Part shown: positions 13,001 through 31,493 of the stretch, one piece after another
How positions within the stretch are numbered: position 1 is the first letter of the stretch
Layout of the letters: each line of letters starts with the position of its first letter
Assembly (NCBI GenBank): GCA_963995525.1
Contig: CAXEFP010000887.1
Location: 124,001 to 188,000, forward strand
Direction: 5' to 3'
Source of the DNA: Escarpia spicata
Taxonomy: Eukaryota > Annelida > Polychaeta > Sabellida > Siboglinidae
Length of the DNA: 64,000 nt
Notes under the pieces: generated by a model
What the model was told of the DNA's origin: nothing
The model's input: only the letters and a program-made list of their open reading frames with translations
Databases searched by the model: none
Translations under genes and position numbers: made by a program

Positions 13001-13504
13001 GCAGAATGTCCTCCGCAGTAATGCAAGTGACATTGCAAACAAACTATATTATTGATTAGAAACAAATTGATTGTTACAAAATTAATGCCCAGAAACATCT
13101 AGAAAATGGAAATCAGTATCATGACTGTAATAGGCCAATGTGCGAAGCTTTTTATCAGCATTGAGAACATAGTATAAAATGTAATCAATATGGTAAGCTA
13201 TTTTATAAATTTGTCAGTTCAACTCGCAGAAATTGTGAACGTGATAGCGACATCAACATAAAATGATCATACATTTTGTAAAAGGGATCTAAGCATTAGT
13301 AGACATCAATACTTTCAGATAGAAAAAGTAACGCGGTTAATTTGATGTCTTCTTCGCCTTTTGCGAGACAGGAATACCAGCACTAGAGTAATCGATTTTA
13401 CCTAAAACATAACAATGTCATATATAGAGGAAGCACTGTACGATCTAAGCATTGCAGTTATTTTTTAGCCAGAACAACGTAGCGGCACCGCTGTCAAGGA
13501 AATG
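10034..13504. other. Intergenic, AT-rich; one short perfect hairpin
   Basis: No coding sequence recognised. At about 10952-10967 CCCGTCA-CC-TGACGGG forms a 7-bp stem with a 2-base loop in a stretch starting AGCAAAAATG, which may belong to a short dispersed element. A motif starting GGCCGGTTTCATCAG at 11741 resembles the end of some short non-autonomous elements, but I cannot find a clear partner. A simple (AAAAT)n/TA tract lies at 12825-12880. Confidence 0.5.
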
Positions 13505-14400
13505 AGATGGCTACCGCTAGATGGCGACAAAGTAGTCCTTCAACTCAGACGCAAGAATACCACGTCTGACGACGCTCGGCAGATCGTCTTGGCCCTATGA
13601 TAGGACTGACGCAGCCCCAAATAAATACATCAAGAGACCTGGCAGAGGAATTGAAATCACTGATACTGCATGAAAATGAAATGTTCGATGTCGTGCCTCT
13701 TTTCAAGAACAGTCCCATTACGAAGACTGTGTAGAAAATCAAGACCAGACTACATAATGGCGCCACTTTAACAAACCGGAAGATACTTGATTTATATGAC
13801 ATAATGGAACTATTGAACTTTGTTCTTAACACAACCTACATCACATTCAGCAACACTGTCTACCAACAAAGAAATTTGGGACAGCCAAGGGTAGCCCGGT
13901 GTCACCCCATTGTCGTCAACCTCATCACGGAACATCTTGTGAAAGAGTTTCGATCACCACAACCCCTGTTACATGGAGACCAGAAATGTGGAAACGATAT
14001 GTTGATGATATTCAAAGTCAATAAAGACAGGGATGATAGAACATCTGACCGACCATATTGACATAGTGAACGAGACCAACAGCATCAAATTTACACACGA
14101 GAGGAAGCGGAAGGAAACATACCAGTTTAGACACATTACTAGTCAGAAAGGAATCGGGGGATGGAATCATATAATCTTCCGGAAGAATACCCATATGTAT
14201 CAATATCTAAATTTCTCCTCACATCATTCATTACACCAGAAGATGGGAGTGATTCGTACGTTGCAAAACATATATGAAACGATTGTCACAGAGAAGGAAG
14301 ATAAATGGAAAGCGGCTACCCACAGTCAACCAAATCAACGGTACAGAGAAATATGAAACAAAAGAGAGAATACAACATCAGGAAGAAGACGCTGTCATGA

Positions 14401-14650
14401 AGATGAGGTCACTGGTAAGACCAAAAGACAAAGTGGAACCACACAAGATGTGCGAAGGAGTGTACGCTATATCGTGTAGGCACTGCAATGGCACTTACAT
14501 CGGAGAAACTAAACGTACACTTGGCACCCGCATCAAAGAACACTGCGAGACGGCATCAACAAACAATCTGTACACCAGAAACCACAGAAAGAAACATCGG
14601 AAAAAGGAAATGCACAAATCTGCCATCACAGACCACATGAGACAGCAAAC
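14401..14650 (+). pseudogene. GIY-YIG endonuclease domain of the Penelope-like element
   Basis: The paired signatures GVYAI (GIY position) and GTYIG (YIG position) are about 10 residues apart, followed by the conserved Arg in RTLGTRIKEH. In Penelope-like elements this domain makes the DNA nick used to prime integration. The upstream MRSLVRPKDKVEP leads into it without a gap. Downstream the frame runs into the 37-bp repeat, which shifts it. The domain itself is one of the least damaged parts of this copy. Confidence 0.85.
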
Positions 14651-14679
14651 CACACAATATACTGGGATGGGACCAAATG

Positions 14680-14827
14680 TGTGGACATGGCGTCGGACTG
14701 GAGGACAGGACACGTGTGTGGACATGGCGTCGGACTGGAGGACAGGACACATGTGTGGACATGGCGTCGGACTGGAGGACAGGACACATGTGTGGACATG
14801 GCGTCGGACTGGAGGACAGGACACATC
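14680..14827. repeat. 37-bp tandem repeat, four copies, inside the Penelope-like ORF
   Basis: TGTGGACATGG begins at 14680, 14717, 14754 and 14791, each followed by CGTCGGACTGGAGGACAGGA. The unit encodes VDMASDWRTGH in one frame. That sits between the GIY-YIG domain and the terminal WIRK motif, so a single ancestral coding segment was multiplied. A 37-bp period shifts the frame with every copy. Confidence 0.95.
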
Positions 14828-15060
14828 AAGGAAGTAATCTGGATTCGAAAACCACGGTTAGCGTGAATGAAATGAAAGCCGGTACCGACTCTCACACATC
14901 TGTAACGATTTCTTGAAGAGCCACCCAGGGCGCAGCCATGGGTGGCACACACCGGAACGTTTCCGCTAGAGAACTACCGTGTCGCCAATAACGGTAGCCG
15001 TCTAAGGAGGCCTGCTGAAAGCAGCCGAAACGTCACGGGAATAATTATAAACTGACAGTG

Positions 15061-16364
15061 AAATAAGTAACAAAATCAATCACTCATATGCTTGACTGTT
15101 TTGATAATTATCTGTGGGATCGAGGTACTAGTATTGTTTGCGCAGAATGACACAGGCTGTGGGCAATAACAAATATTGATCATGATTTGGAAAACATCAT
15201 GTTAATATACGCATCCGCCGCGCTTAACATCCATCAGAGAAACCGCCAAAATTGACACGAATTCAACCGTCGGGTTTAATTAATAAAAAGTCCCCCTATT
15301 AAACTGCAGTCGGCGTGCTTTGCGGATATACGGATATAAATACATCAATCTGTTTTCGCAGCAAGCATGATACAGTTGGACCAACATTAGGTCATACGAT
15401 AATGACAATCGATACAAATGTGTAATGAACAAGGTAATGTATTGGCTACACCTGCCGACTCTCCAAAATCGATCCCTCGGAAGTAAGCCCTACACATTGT
15501 TACCAGCAATGACAGCAACGGTTGCATCACAATTTTTGTCATCTGCACGCTGATACCAAATGTGTCATTTATTCAGGTGCTCGCATTTTCAGACTAGAAG
15601 CACTGATTCGTGCATTTGAACACACAAACATTCAGTACACAGCTGGCACAAATAGGTCTAACAAACATATGCACGAAAGCAACATTCAAATATTAATTGT
15701 CAGCATTGCAGCTAATAAAACAGATGCCACACATTTCATGCGAATACACACAGAATGAAAACTATATAAATAGTAGCTCTATTATTACGATTATTGTATA
15801 TTTTAGAACAAAATAACTATCCTTCGGAAAAGATTATGATCAGTTCATAATGGTAAACAAAACTAAGCAACCAACTCCTTAGTTTGATATTATATGCCAA
15901 AAGGCGCTACACACAAAGATAAGTAGAAAACGGTTTCGCGAAATATGTATAATATTACACCTGCTTGCGCGTGGTTTAGCGATTGTTGTATTGTACGTAA
16001 AATTCCAACAATCACCTAAATTCGTCAAACATCTGTGCAAAACCATTACCAAACATACACATAACTGACATTGCATTACAAAAATCAATGTAGCATTACT
16101 TATCCTACCCAGTGTTGCAGATTCATAACCAGAAAGTTTGGATCCGGAAATGGAAAACCTTTAAGAAACGTACACTAACAGATATAACTGAAATACCAGC
16201 ATACGTTAGCTTAATGGTAAGAATAATTATGATTATCTGTGTTGTATTTAGTTTGTATAGCAATTTTGCTGTGAAGAGAATCAACATTTTATACAAATTC
16301 TTACATAATGTGCGCTTTTTGTAAGTAATAAAATTCAGCGATGAAACGTATATAAACGTCAACG
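15061..16364. other. Downstream flank of the GPCR gene, nothing recognised
   Basis: AT-rich DNA between the Penelope-like tail and the receptor stop codon. I found no AATAAA on the minus strand close to the stop, so the 3' end of the transcript cannot be set from sequence alone. Confidence 0.45.
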
Positions 16365-23009
<6,645 letters not shown>

Positions 23010-23763
23010 ATTCAAATTACATAAGTACTCCTACGCATCTTGAATACTGAACGGGCTACGTGCAGATTACGCCCACATGTGTCCTGATGCGTTGTTAACT
23101 ACCTATGTTTCACTAGTTAATTGGAACGTCCCGTGTAATTTGTCCCATACTGGCACAACTATCATATCTCGCTATATATGCCCCGTCTCAGAATATTGCG
23201 GTATCTATCGTTGTACAGCGCCTTGAAATCCACAAGAAAACACGCAACCAACATCGATGATCGAGGTATATATCCAGAACGTAGTTTGCAATGTGCTTTT
23301 GGTGTTGTCGCGTCAATACATGTCGTGCGCCGTTTCCTTTTGTCGTTCAATTTTTTTACTGCTTCGATTCACTTCATTTCAACATGATCTTGTATACCCA
23401 AGATTAACATATACGTTAATTAAATGTCCATGTAGACCAGCTGCCTTTTACTATTATTCAGAATAATGTGGCGCATGACGATAGGTTTTCTGCAACAGAA
23501 ACATGTTGATACTTTTCAGGGTTATTAATCTCGGATAACGGACTCTTCTTTTGCACATGTTGAATTTAAATATACATACGGTATAACAATGACTAACTTC
23601 TGCGATTCGCATGTAAAGTGGCTATTACAGTGGCAGTTCGATATATTGGCCTATTAAGTGGAAAGCTGTTTTTGTCAATATCTACAATACATTTCAACAT
23701 ATGAAATTCAAGCTGTTCAAAGTTAAATTATATTATAACCTTGAATACTCCAGTTTTTAGTCC
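23010..23763. other. Upstream of the GPCR start, nothing recognised
   Basis: Expected to hold the 5'UTR and promoter of the receptor or a first intron. I see no convincing TATA box or initiator, and no other gene. Confidence 0.4.
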
Positions 23764-26240
23764 ATGTGTGCCGAAATGTCAGATTCTTCTTTCTCCGCAT
23801 ACTTTGTTTGTATTTATCGCCCTATCGACTTCCGGCAAAATGATTTGATGACTTTCAGGATAATTTGGAAAATCTGGCAGTTATTCATTCAGAATTTTAC
23901 ATTCTTTCGTGATTTTAATCTACATTTGGATACACCTTCTACAACTACAACTACGTCTGATGATATTCTGGCATAATTTTATTTGAACCAACATGTTACC
24001 TTTTCGACACATATACATGGCCATTGGCTTGACCTCTTGATAACCCGTTCAAATTGTAATAATGTCCAAGCACCTACTGTTTCAGATGGGTTATCAGACC
24101 ATCACACTGTCATTGCTAATGTTAACGTTTCTATAACCCCATTAGAGCCGAAACACAGAGCCATTAATAGGATTGACATTACAGCCTTAATGGCTGATAT
24201 CCTTATATCCGACCTCATCACTGATCAAAACAACATATATCTGACTTATGTCAACAGTACTGTCAAGTACTCAATGCATTACTTAACAAACAGGCACCTA
24301 TACAATCCAAATGTGTGTCAGAAAGGCCACCGGCTCCATAGATGATTTCCGAAATTATACTATCTTAAAGGCGTCGTCGTTATTTAGAGAGTGTATGGCG
24401 CAAATCGCGCTCTCCATTAGATAGATCGCGCTATTTTAAGCAATCTCACCTCAGTAACAGACAAATGGCCAAAACTAAATAAGATTATTATAGATATATG
24501 GTCATAAATAATTCTGAAACCCGCGTCAGTTATGGAACTGCATCACTGTCGTTCTAGAAAGACGGCCTACTCCATCGCTACTTGATCATGTGTTAATTAA
24601 GTCTCTATGTGATTCGTTCTTTAGTCACTTTAATAATAAAATCAGTATTATTCGTTCTGCTTTCCCACGTCACGTCATAATTTTAGTAATGTCAGTGTGG
24701 ACTTTCCACACATAAATTCTCTACTTGTATAATTTGAACCTGCAACAGTTGATGAAGTTAGGAAAATAATTACGTCCTCCCCAAATAAATCCAACAATAC
24801 TGCTAAAAGCATGTCTCGATACACTAGTTGGACCTATAACAAATATTATAAATGCATCCCTTTGCTCTGGCTGTTTGCCTGATTACGCCCATGTCACATC
24901 ACTTCATCAGAAGTCATCTCTGCCTAAACAAGATCTAAACAGTTGAAGATATATTTCTAACTTTAGCTTTATTTCCAAAATACTAGAAAAGGTTGTAGCA
25001 AGTTGTCTAAGGTCTCACATTAGCACAAATGTCTTAACTAATGTGTCACAATCGGCATATAGATAGTTTCATTCAATACAGACTGCCCTCTTACAGGTTC
25101 ATGATGACATTAACTTTAACATTAATAATGGTAAAGTGACTGCATCTTTGCCGCTTTTGACACGATTGAGCACAACATTCTCAATGAACGCTTATTAAAG
25201 TGGTACGGAATATCTGGCACAGCTCTAATCTGGTTTTCTTCATATCTTACTGATGTATACCAAACTAACAAGATTGGGAACTGTTTTTCAGCAGTATTGC
25301 CGGTTTTATTTGGTGTTCCCCAGGGTTCTGTTCTTGGACCTTTGCTTTTTACTCTTTACACCACGCCACTAAGCTCTGTTATACAAAGACATAATTTGGA
25401 TCATCATCTTTATGCTGATGATACTCAGATCTACATTTCGTTGGCTACCCCGGATACAAATCGCTCCCTTTAACCAACTTAGTGATTGTCTGCAAGAAAT
25501 CTTCCTTTGGATGACAGCAAGTTGAAATTAAATGCAAATAAAACTGAATTGATCATTATTAGTACTCCAATGCAGCGTAGAAAACTGGATGTTTTTCCCT
25601 ACGCGTATGTTGAATCAGAATATCACGCCAGCAACCTCGGTGCGGAATTTAGGAGTGATATTTGATAGTAACTTCAATTTCTGACAACACATATGTCAAA
25701 CATATCGCTGCTGTTTTTATAATATTCGTGATCTTCGCCGTATTCGCCGGTATATGTCATTTTCTGTTGCTAAAACTATTGCAGCAGCACTTGTTAGCAG
25801 CATACTTGACTATTGCAATTCCCTCCTTCACAATATTGCTAGCAAGCATATCACAAAACTTCAGCGGGTCCAAAATTGTCTAGTAAGAATGGTTACAATA
25901 TCTCGTTTTGGTCGCTCTGTACCACTTTTTGAAGTCTTTGCATTGGCTTCCTGTACGATATCGTATAATATTTAAGATCTGTACCATTACATACCAGGCA
26001 CTGTCCAGTAAGCAACCATCTTATTTGCATTCATAGCTTACTCCTGTAAGAAAACCTATTCAGCTACTTTATGTTCCTAGAGTCAACATTACCATTGGGA
26101 CTAGGGCTGTTTCTGTTGCTGCACTCTTTGGAATATGATCCCTCTTTGTGTTAGACCAGTTGAAATTATTACACAATTCCGTCGTCATTTAAAAACTTAT
26201 CTTTACTACCTTGCTTATCCATTGTACTTACAGATCACCT
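23764..26240 (+). mobile_element. L2/CR1-group LINE, heavily decayed
   Basis: Endonuclease remnants (CIYRP near 23810; FRDFNLHLD near 23910, GDFN position; GLSDHHTVIANV near 24090, the SDH motif) precede RT remnants: HNILNERLLKWYGISG (25170-25215), FGVPQGSVLGPLLFTLY (25310-25360), LYADDTQIYIS (25410-25440) and AALVSSILDYCNSLL (25790-25830). The parts are in order on one strand but spread over three frames with many stops, so it is inactive. L2-type elements commonly end in a short tandem repeat, and this one runs into a TGTATG tract. The group assignment is by motif style. Confidence 0.8.
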
Positions 26241-26261
26241 GGAACATTAAGCAGCAACTAT

Positions 26262-26400
26262 GTGTGTGTATGTATGTGTGTGTATGTATGTATATGTATA
26301 TATTTATGTATATATGTATGTATGTATGTATATACATATATATGTGTGTATGTACGTATGTACGTATGTTCGTATGTACGTATGTACGTATGTATGTCTT
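26262..26400. repeat. (TGTA)n/(TACG)n microsatellite at the LINE 3' end
   Basis: TGTGTATG, TATATGTA and TACGTATG runs immediately follow the last coding trace of the LINE (FRRHLKTYLYYLAYP, near 26190-26220). Confidence 0.85.
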
Positions 26401-28194
26401 ATCTTTTAGAATACCCCATATATGTCAACATTCTCACATTTTATTTGTTTTTATCGTAAACACAATGCGCACATGATTCGTAAATTAACAATCGCGCGTG
26501 GCAAATATTGTGGGAAAACCGCCGCTATGTCATGGACTTGGCATCATGACGCAGACGCTGACACAATATGGTTATGTCTACCCTCATGTCAATTGCAGAG
26601 CAATATGAATTTAATTTTACAATTCTACACAATCACGACCAATACTTATCGATGGACGTGAACTTTACCTTATATCCAACCTTCGTCATTTTGGGGACTG
26701 GCATTTTTGTTACGAATTACTTATTACAGCACCACTGTTGTCAAGCCGTGTCATCTTTACACGGGTTTTTTATTATGATACCGATGTAACTCTTCTTATG
26801 CACATTGGGTGTTTATGTCGTCTCAACATACACTATTTTCCAGGATATAGAAGTACACCGTTTCCACTATGAAAGTTAGTTTGATTAGGTAATCTGCGCA
26901 AACACGCAATGTCCGACAACAAATGCACGGTTCCAAGATGTTTCTCACTATATAGTTTAGTATGACACTCTTAGCTTAATGCAAGATGTTTATACACCAG
27001 CGCACAACATTATGTTTATAGGGGAACAAACATTGGGGCATTATTTATCAAGTACGTGTGTTGAATTGTATGTGCAATGCAAAACAATACAACGGAGTAC
27101 GAAAGAATGTATTTGTTCCCAGACGGCTCTGTCCTAGGGCAATAGTATTCACAATGTATGCGTTACCCATTGCTGGTATATATGTTTCTAGAAAGAATGT
27201 ATTAACGAGTCTACATTACATTGATAACGATCATGTTTTATTTTAATTTGATGATGTATAATTAATGATACTAATAATTTTTTTTTAGAGCGTTGCTCGT
27301 ATTATATTTTTGGAATACTGCTTTTGCAATTCTTAAAATATTACTACTTTAAAGTCACCAATGTTCAAATAATGTGCAAGCGCCACGAGCGCCTCGACGG
27401 TGGATACCGGCGCTATATTAGATTTCATTATTAGTAGTAATATTATGATTTGCTTACGTTTGTCCTGTCAAATATCACACTGCAAAACTTAGCATGATAA
27501 CAAATCGAAATCTGATTCTAAACGAACTACTACTTGCATATATATATATAAGTTATAAACAACTCACGTTGAGTGTCGTTCTTTAATGCAACGGCTGGAC
27601 AATCTTCCTTCACGGTTCCATCAAGCTGCCTGCGCTCATTAGGTTCGAGCTAACCGCCGCAACTAAAATGTACAATAAATCCCAGAGCAACTGCGGCTTC
27701 TACGCAACTGCCTTCACATAATCTTTGCGCTGACTTCGTTCTACGTAGCAGGTGGTTCGTAGCATTTATGCGGCGTGTCAGGGAGAAATGGCATATCCAG
27801 ACTGTTATTGCAACGGTAACCCGACGCCTTGCGCCTAAATATGAACCAACGCGCCATTTAGAAATAATTAATTATGTGCCATCGTACTTATATGAGGCAT
27901 ATGATTTATTTAATTAGACGCCTACTAAGCGTATCCATTAAGCATTGTGACGGTGTGTTAGCATGCTAAGTCGTTCACAGCAAAATATGACGATTTCATT
28001 ACGCGTCCGATAAGTGTAACATTATACGAATGTCATAGATTGTTCAACTACCTCAGACAGAATGTCACAACGATGTATGAAACTTGATCTGTAAAGAAAG
28101 TGAGGAGAGGCGATGGAGACACAAGCAGAGGCTCATACATTCAGAGAAACCAGCATAACTACAGAGAAAGGGCAGATACATACTAGCGTGTAGT
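26401..28194. other. Intergenic, nothing recognised
   Basis: AT-rich DNA. Short open frames have ordinary random composition. No repeat beyond a TA run at 27538-27552. Confidence 0.45.
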
Positions 28195-28390
28195 ACACTC
28201 CCACACCCACACACCCACACACCCACACACCCACACACCCACACACCCACACACCCACACACCCACACACCCACACACCCACACACCCACACACCCACAC
28301 ACCCACACACCCACACACCCACACACACCCACACACACCCACACACAAACCACCCACCCACCAACACCCCCCCCACACACAACCACACAA

Positions 28391-28476
<86 letters not shown>

Positions 28477-28691
28477 ACACACCCACACACACCCAAACAC
28501 AAACACACACAAACCACCCACCCACCAACACCCCCACACACACAACCACACAACACAACCACACACACCCACACACCCACACACCCACACACCCACACAC
28601 CAACACACCAACACACCCACACATCCACACACAAACACACACAAACCACCCACCCACCAACACCCCCCACACACACAACCACACAACACAA

Positions 28692-28750
<59 letters not shown>
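28195..28750. repeat. Compound CCCACACA / CA / ACCACCCACC microsatellite
   Basis: Three blocks of CCCACACA units and pure CA alternate with the higher-order segment AACCACCCACCCACCAACAC, present three times (about 28348, 28512, 28643). This indicates segmental duplication inside the array. The Val/Cys/Gly frames on the minus strand are artefacts. Confidence 0.95.
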
Positions 28751-28751
28751 T

Positions 28752-28905
28752 AACAAGAGAACGCACGCGGGCAACACGTGTCATTTAAAAGAGTTTTTGT
28801 AGATCTCATAAAACGTTCGGTTTCTTAAAGAGATAAAACGTTGGATATATATATATATATATACTACTTTAAATGACACGTGTTGCCCGCGTGCGTTCTC
28901 TTGTT
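28752..28905. repeat. Perfect 38-bp inverted repeat with 78-bp spacer
   Basis: Arm 28752-28789 (AACAAGAGAACGCACGCGGG...) is the exact reverse complement of 28868-28905. The spacer includes a TA run and a short RT-like codon block. The arms are identical although the flanks are low-complexity. Confidence 0.95.
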
Positions 28906-29164
28906 GTTGCGTTACACGAAAGATCATGTGTACACTTCCGTTGATAGAGCGGAAATCGCACGATGAATTGGGGTACACCCATTCTGCCACCCTTTTGTAG
29001 ACGTGTAAGGATGATACGTGCATATATATTATCATTATATATATATAGTAGTAGTAATATATATATATATAAATATTTTGGAAAAACTGTTCCTCGGAAT
29101 GGGATCAAAATTGTCAGCATATATGGAGCGTAGCACACATGAAGCATTGTTATGTTTATTTATG

Positions 29165-29491
29165 ATCTTCAACCTGAAAACAGATGTTGGCCTCTAACCA
29201 GTTCATCAAACCCATTCCAGGATTAGCCGTGTTAGCATTGTGCATAACTTAATTATTGCGTAATATGGAGAACAAATGTTCCCCAAAACAATGTCGAAGC
29301 CAGAGCACATTCCTGTTTCATTCCACTCTTGATGTATATAATTATATCGGCCTGAACTGTGCTTTGCATATTGTAGCGGAATAGGAGATCAGATAGATTA
29401 GGACTAGCGGACATCCAGCTTTTTTAAGAATCGTACAAAGATCTTCTCTCTTTAAGTAACCAAATATTTTTGTGAGATCCACGAAAGCTAC
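29165..29491 (-). pseudogene. LINE reverse transcriptase fragment
   Basis: Minus-strand reading gives [19 protein letters not shown] (RT domain region with the first catalytic Asp, of the VDLTKAFD type), then GCPL, a stop, SGMKQECALASTLF (the VKQGC-LAPTLF box) and, further on, ELVRGQHLFSG. The order and spacing match the palm of a LINE RT, but stops occur throughout. It is truncated at its 5' side exactly where the GGGAGA array begins. It may be the same family as the fragment nested at 1966-2785. Confidence 0.7.
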
Positions 29492-29724
29492 TTTGAATGG
29501 GAGAGGAAGAGGGAGAGGGAGAGGGAGAGGGAGAGGGAGAGGGAGAGGGAGAGGGAGAGGGAGAGGGAGAGGGAGAGGGAGAGGGAGAGGGAGAGGGAGA
29601 GGGAGAGGGAGAGGGAGAGGTAGAGGTAGAGGGAGAGGGAGAGGGAGAGGGAGAGGGAGAGGGAGAGGGAGAGGGAGAGGGAGAGGGAGAGGGAGAGGGA
29701 GAGGGAGAGGGAGAGGGAGAGTTA
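29492..29724. repeat. (GGGAGA)n microsatellite, about 38 units
   Basis: Nearly pure GAGGGA hexamer array with two GGTAGA variants near 29620. The Arg-Gly and Glu-Gly open frames across it come only from the hexamer. Confidence 0.98.
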
Positions 29725-29764
29725 ATTGAGTGAGGAAATGAAGAATGGACTAAATCGGTACGCT

Positions 29765-30105
29765 AACGGTACATTCTTATATAGCGCAGTATCCCATCCC
29801 TAGGACTGGTCAAAACGATTTATATCTAACTTCCTGTCAGACTTATTCAAACGAACCCCATCTTGACCTTTTTGTGATGCATTCAGCCACCCTGCAAGTA
29901 ATGCGCGAATGTAATTCGTACAAACATATCAACCACTGTCTACAGCCAGGTAATCACACAGTTGAGTAAATAACATAGATTGGACGAACTATCCAAAGGT
30001 TCATGGAAACACAGCAACAGATTCAAACACGGGTTCTCTCTGTTGATAGTCTGATGCTAATTACTGTGACACCTTTGCATATCAACTTATTGTCCGATAA
30101 CTGTC
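29765..30105 (+). repeat. Dispersed repeat, copy 2 (SINE- or MITE-like)
   Basis: TTCTTATATAGCGCAGTATC, then CCTGTCAGACT, GAACCCCATCTTGA, ACAGCCAGGTAA and ACACGGGTTCTCTC, in the same order as 21345-21680. No coding content. Confidence 0.75.
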
Positions 30106-30173
30106 ACTAATGTACAATCTATAGACATATTTTTTTGCATGTACACAACGTTATAATTTGTATTGGAAATTAT

Positions 30174-30304
30174 TTGGTAAAGATTACATTACACAACACG
30201 TATGTGTTCTAAACTATTGGTAAAGATTACAGTACACAACAAGTATGTGTTCTAAACTATTGGTAAATATTACAATACACAACACGCATGTGTTCTAAAC
30301 TATT
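30174..30304. repeat. 43-bp tandem repeat, three copies
   Basis: TTGGTAAAGATTACA...ACACAAC...TATGTGTTCTAAACTA repeats three times with a 43-bp period. Each unit holds a near-palindrome around AACACGCATGTGTT. Confidence 0.9.
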
Positions 30305-31493
30305 GGCTGTATAATTTTTGTTGTCAATGATACTTCACAGATACACTGAAATTGTTTATTATTATTGGAAATTTCATTGTCTTTTAGCCCAACTAACTGT
30401 TAAGACTATGGTCAGTTCCCTGGCAGTTCCAATGAAAAACACATTCAAAAACAGTTGTACTAAAACAGCAGGTTTGTTATGGGCAATGGTTTGTCTGTGT
30501 GATCTAAAATTACCCTGCCGTTGCCAATAACACATAGGAAAGCAATATCTTGGAGTCATTTGCTCAACAACGGCTGCGTTTTATTTCAACCGAAGCGTGC
30601 GAAAGGACAGTTAGCTTTCCACATGTCTGATGCGAATATTTCTGGAACGGTGATAATTGGCCAAGACGCGTCGCTGCAAGCATAAGTCCCCTTTACATTA
30701 CCTTGATTTATCGAATTCAGCACAGCTGCGCTGCTTCTTAATGAAGTCAATGTTGGGTATAATTTAAACTGCCCCGTCAATATGCATATATAGGCCAATG
30801 AACAAGCAGGTGGATACGTATAATAGCATAATTGCATAACCATACAATAATTAGTGACGTCACGTGGTCTGTCTACACTGTGGTCTGTCTACACCTGACT
30901 CTCGATATTAACCTGCGGGAAAGAGTAAGTGCTGTGATTAGACAGAACTAAGCCAATTGGGAGAAATCTGTACTCGGAGTGGGACTGTACTTTTAAAATC
31001 GAATCTTAACTTGAGTTTATCGAACATTTTATATGATTGTGGTCACACCACATTTTATCGCCCAGTAATGACTGGGTTCTACCTGTAATATTGCATAACA
31101 CAGCCGTGCCACGGCTTTGTTCTTCTGATTGTGAACGCACTGGTCACGCTCAAGCGCCCGTCAGCATGACAACCATTATGACTGACGGCGCCGCCCCTTC
31201 GAACAATGCAAGCGATCACACTGCCAACTGCAGATCCCCGGCCCGTGGTCAGTGTGCTGCGAAGTTCAGACAGATGGCCAAACTCACATCGTATGCAATG
31301 TTATATACCCAGCAAACACATAACGTTCTGCTAACGTTAGCACAATGTTATATTTAGGTTACGGAATTTTGTTTTTCATATATGACGTTTCACGGTGGTA
31401 AACAAGTTTTCTTCATCATCAGTGTTAAGATATAAACCCCGTAATAGGAAATAAACATTATGTTTAAACAAAATTGCATGTGCTAATAGTCTA
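30305..31493. other. Intergenic; ends in an ACCCAGCAAACA motif
   Basis: No gene recognised. At 31309-31350 the sequence ACCCAGCAAACACATAACG leads into AACGTT-rich DNA and appears to be the left part of the next array. Confidence 0.45.

Larger units (their letters stand above)
13505..15060 (+). mobile_element. Penelope-like element fragment (RT plus GIY-YIG), decayed
   Basis: Plus-strand reading gives the order typical of Penelope-like elements. An RT region (about 13620-14080) contains SRDLAEELKSL, then DVVPLFKNSPITKTV and a stop, then KILDLYDIMELLNFVLNT, TYITFSNTVYQQ and HPIVVNLITEHLVKEF. The catalytic YVDD region has decayed to about GNDMLMIF. The C-terminal GIY-YIG endonuclease (about 14445-14650) reads CEGVYAISCRHCNGTYIGET then RTLGTRIKEH. 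The end of the protein (IKEVIWIRKP, 14826-14860) is preceded by a 37-bp expansion. At least one stop and several frameshifts separate the blocks, and the 5' part is missing, so the copy is dead. The 3' tail carries a CCACCCA...TGGGTGG hairpin (about 14922-14946) and a CTGCTGA...GAAAC motif. Confidence 0.85.

Noticed and set aside
28065..28809. Cys/Val/Gly-rich minus-strand frames of over 200 residues
   Set aside because: CA/CCCACACA microsatellite artefact.
29472..29733. Arg-Gly repeat protein resembling RGG-box RNA-binding proteins
   Set aside because: Pure GGGAGA hexamer expansion; another frame gives Glu-Gly just as well.
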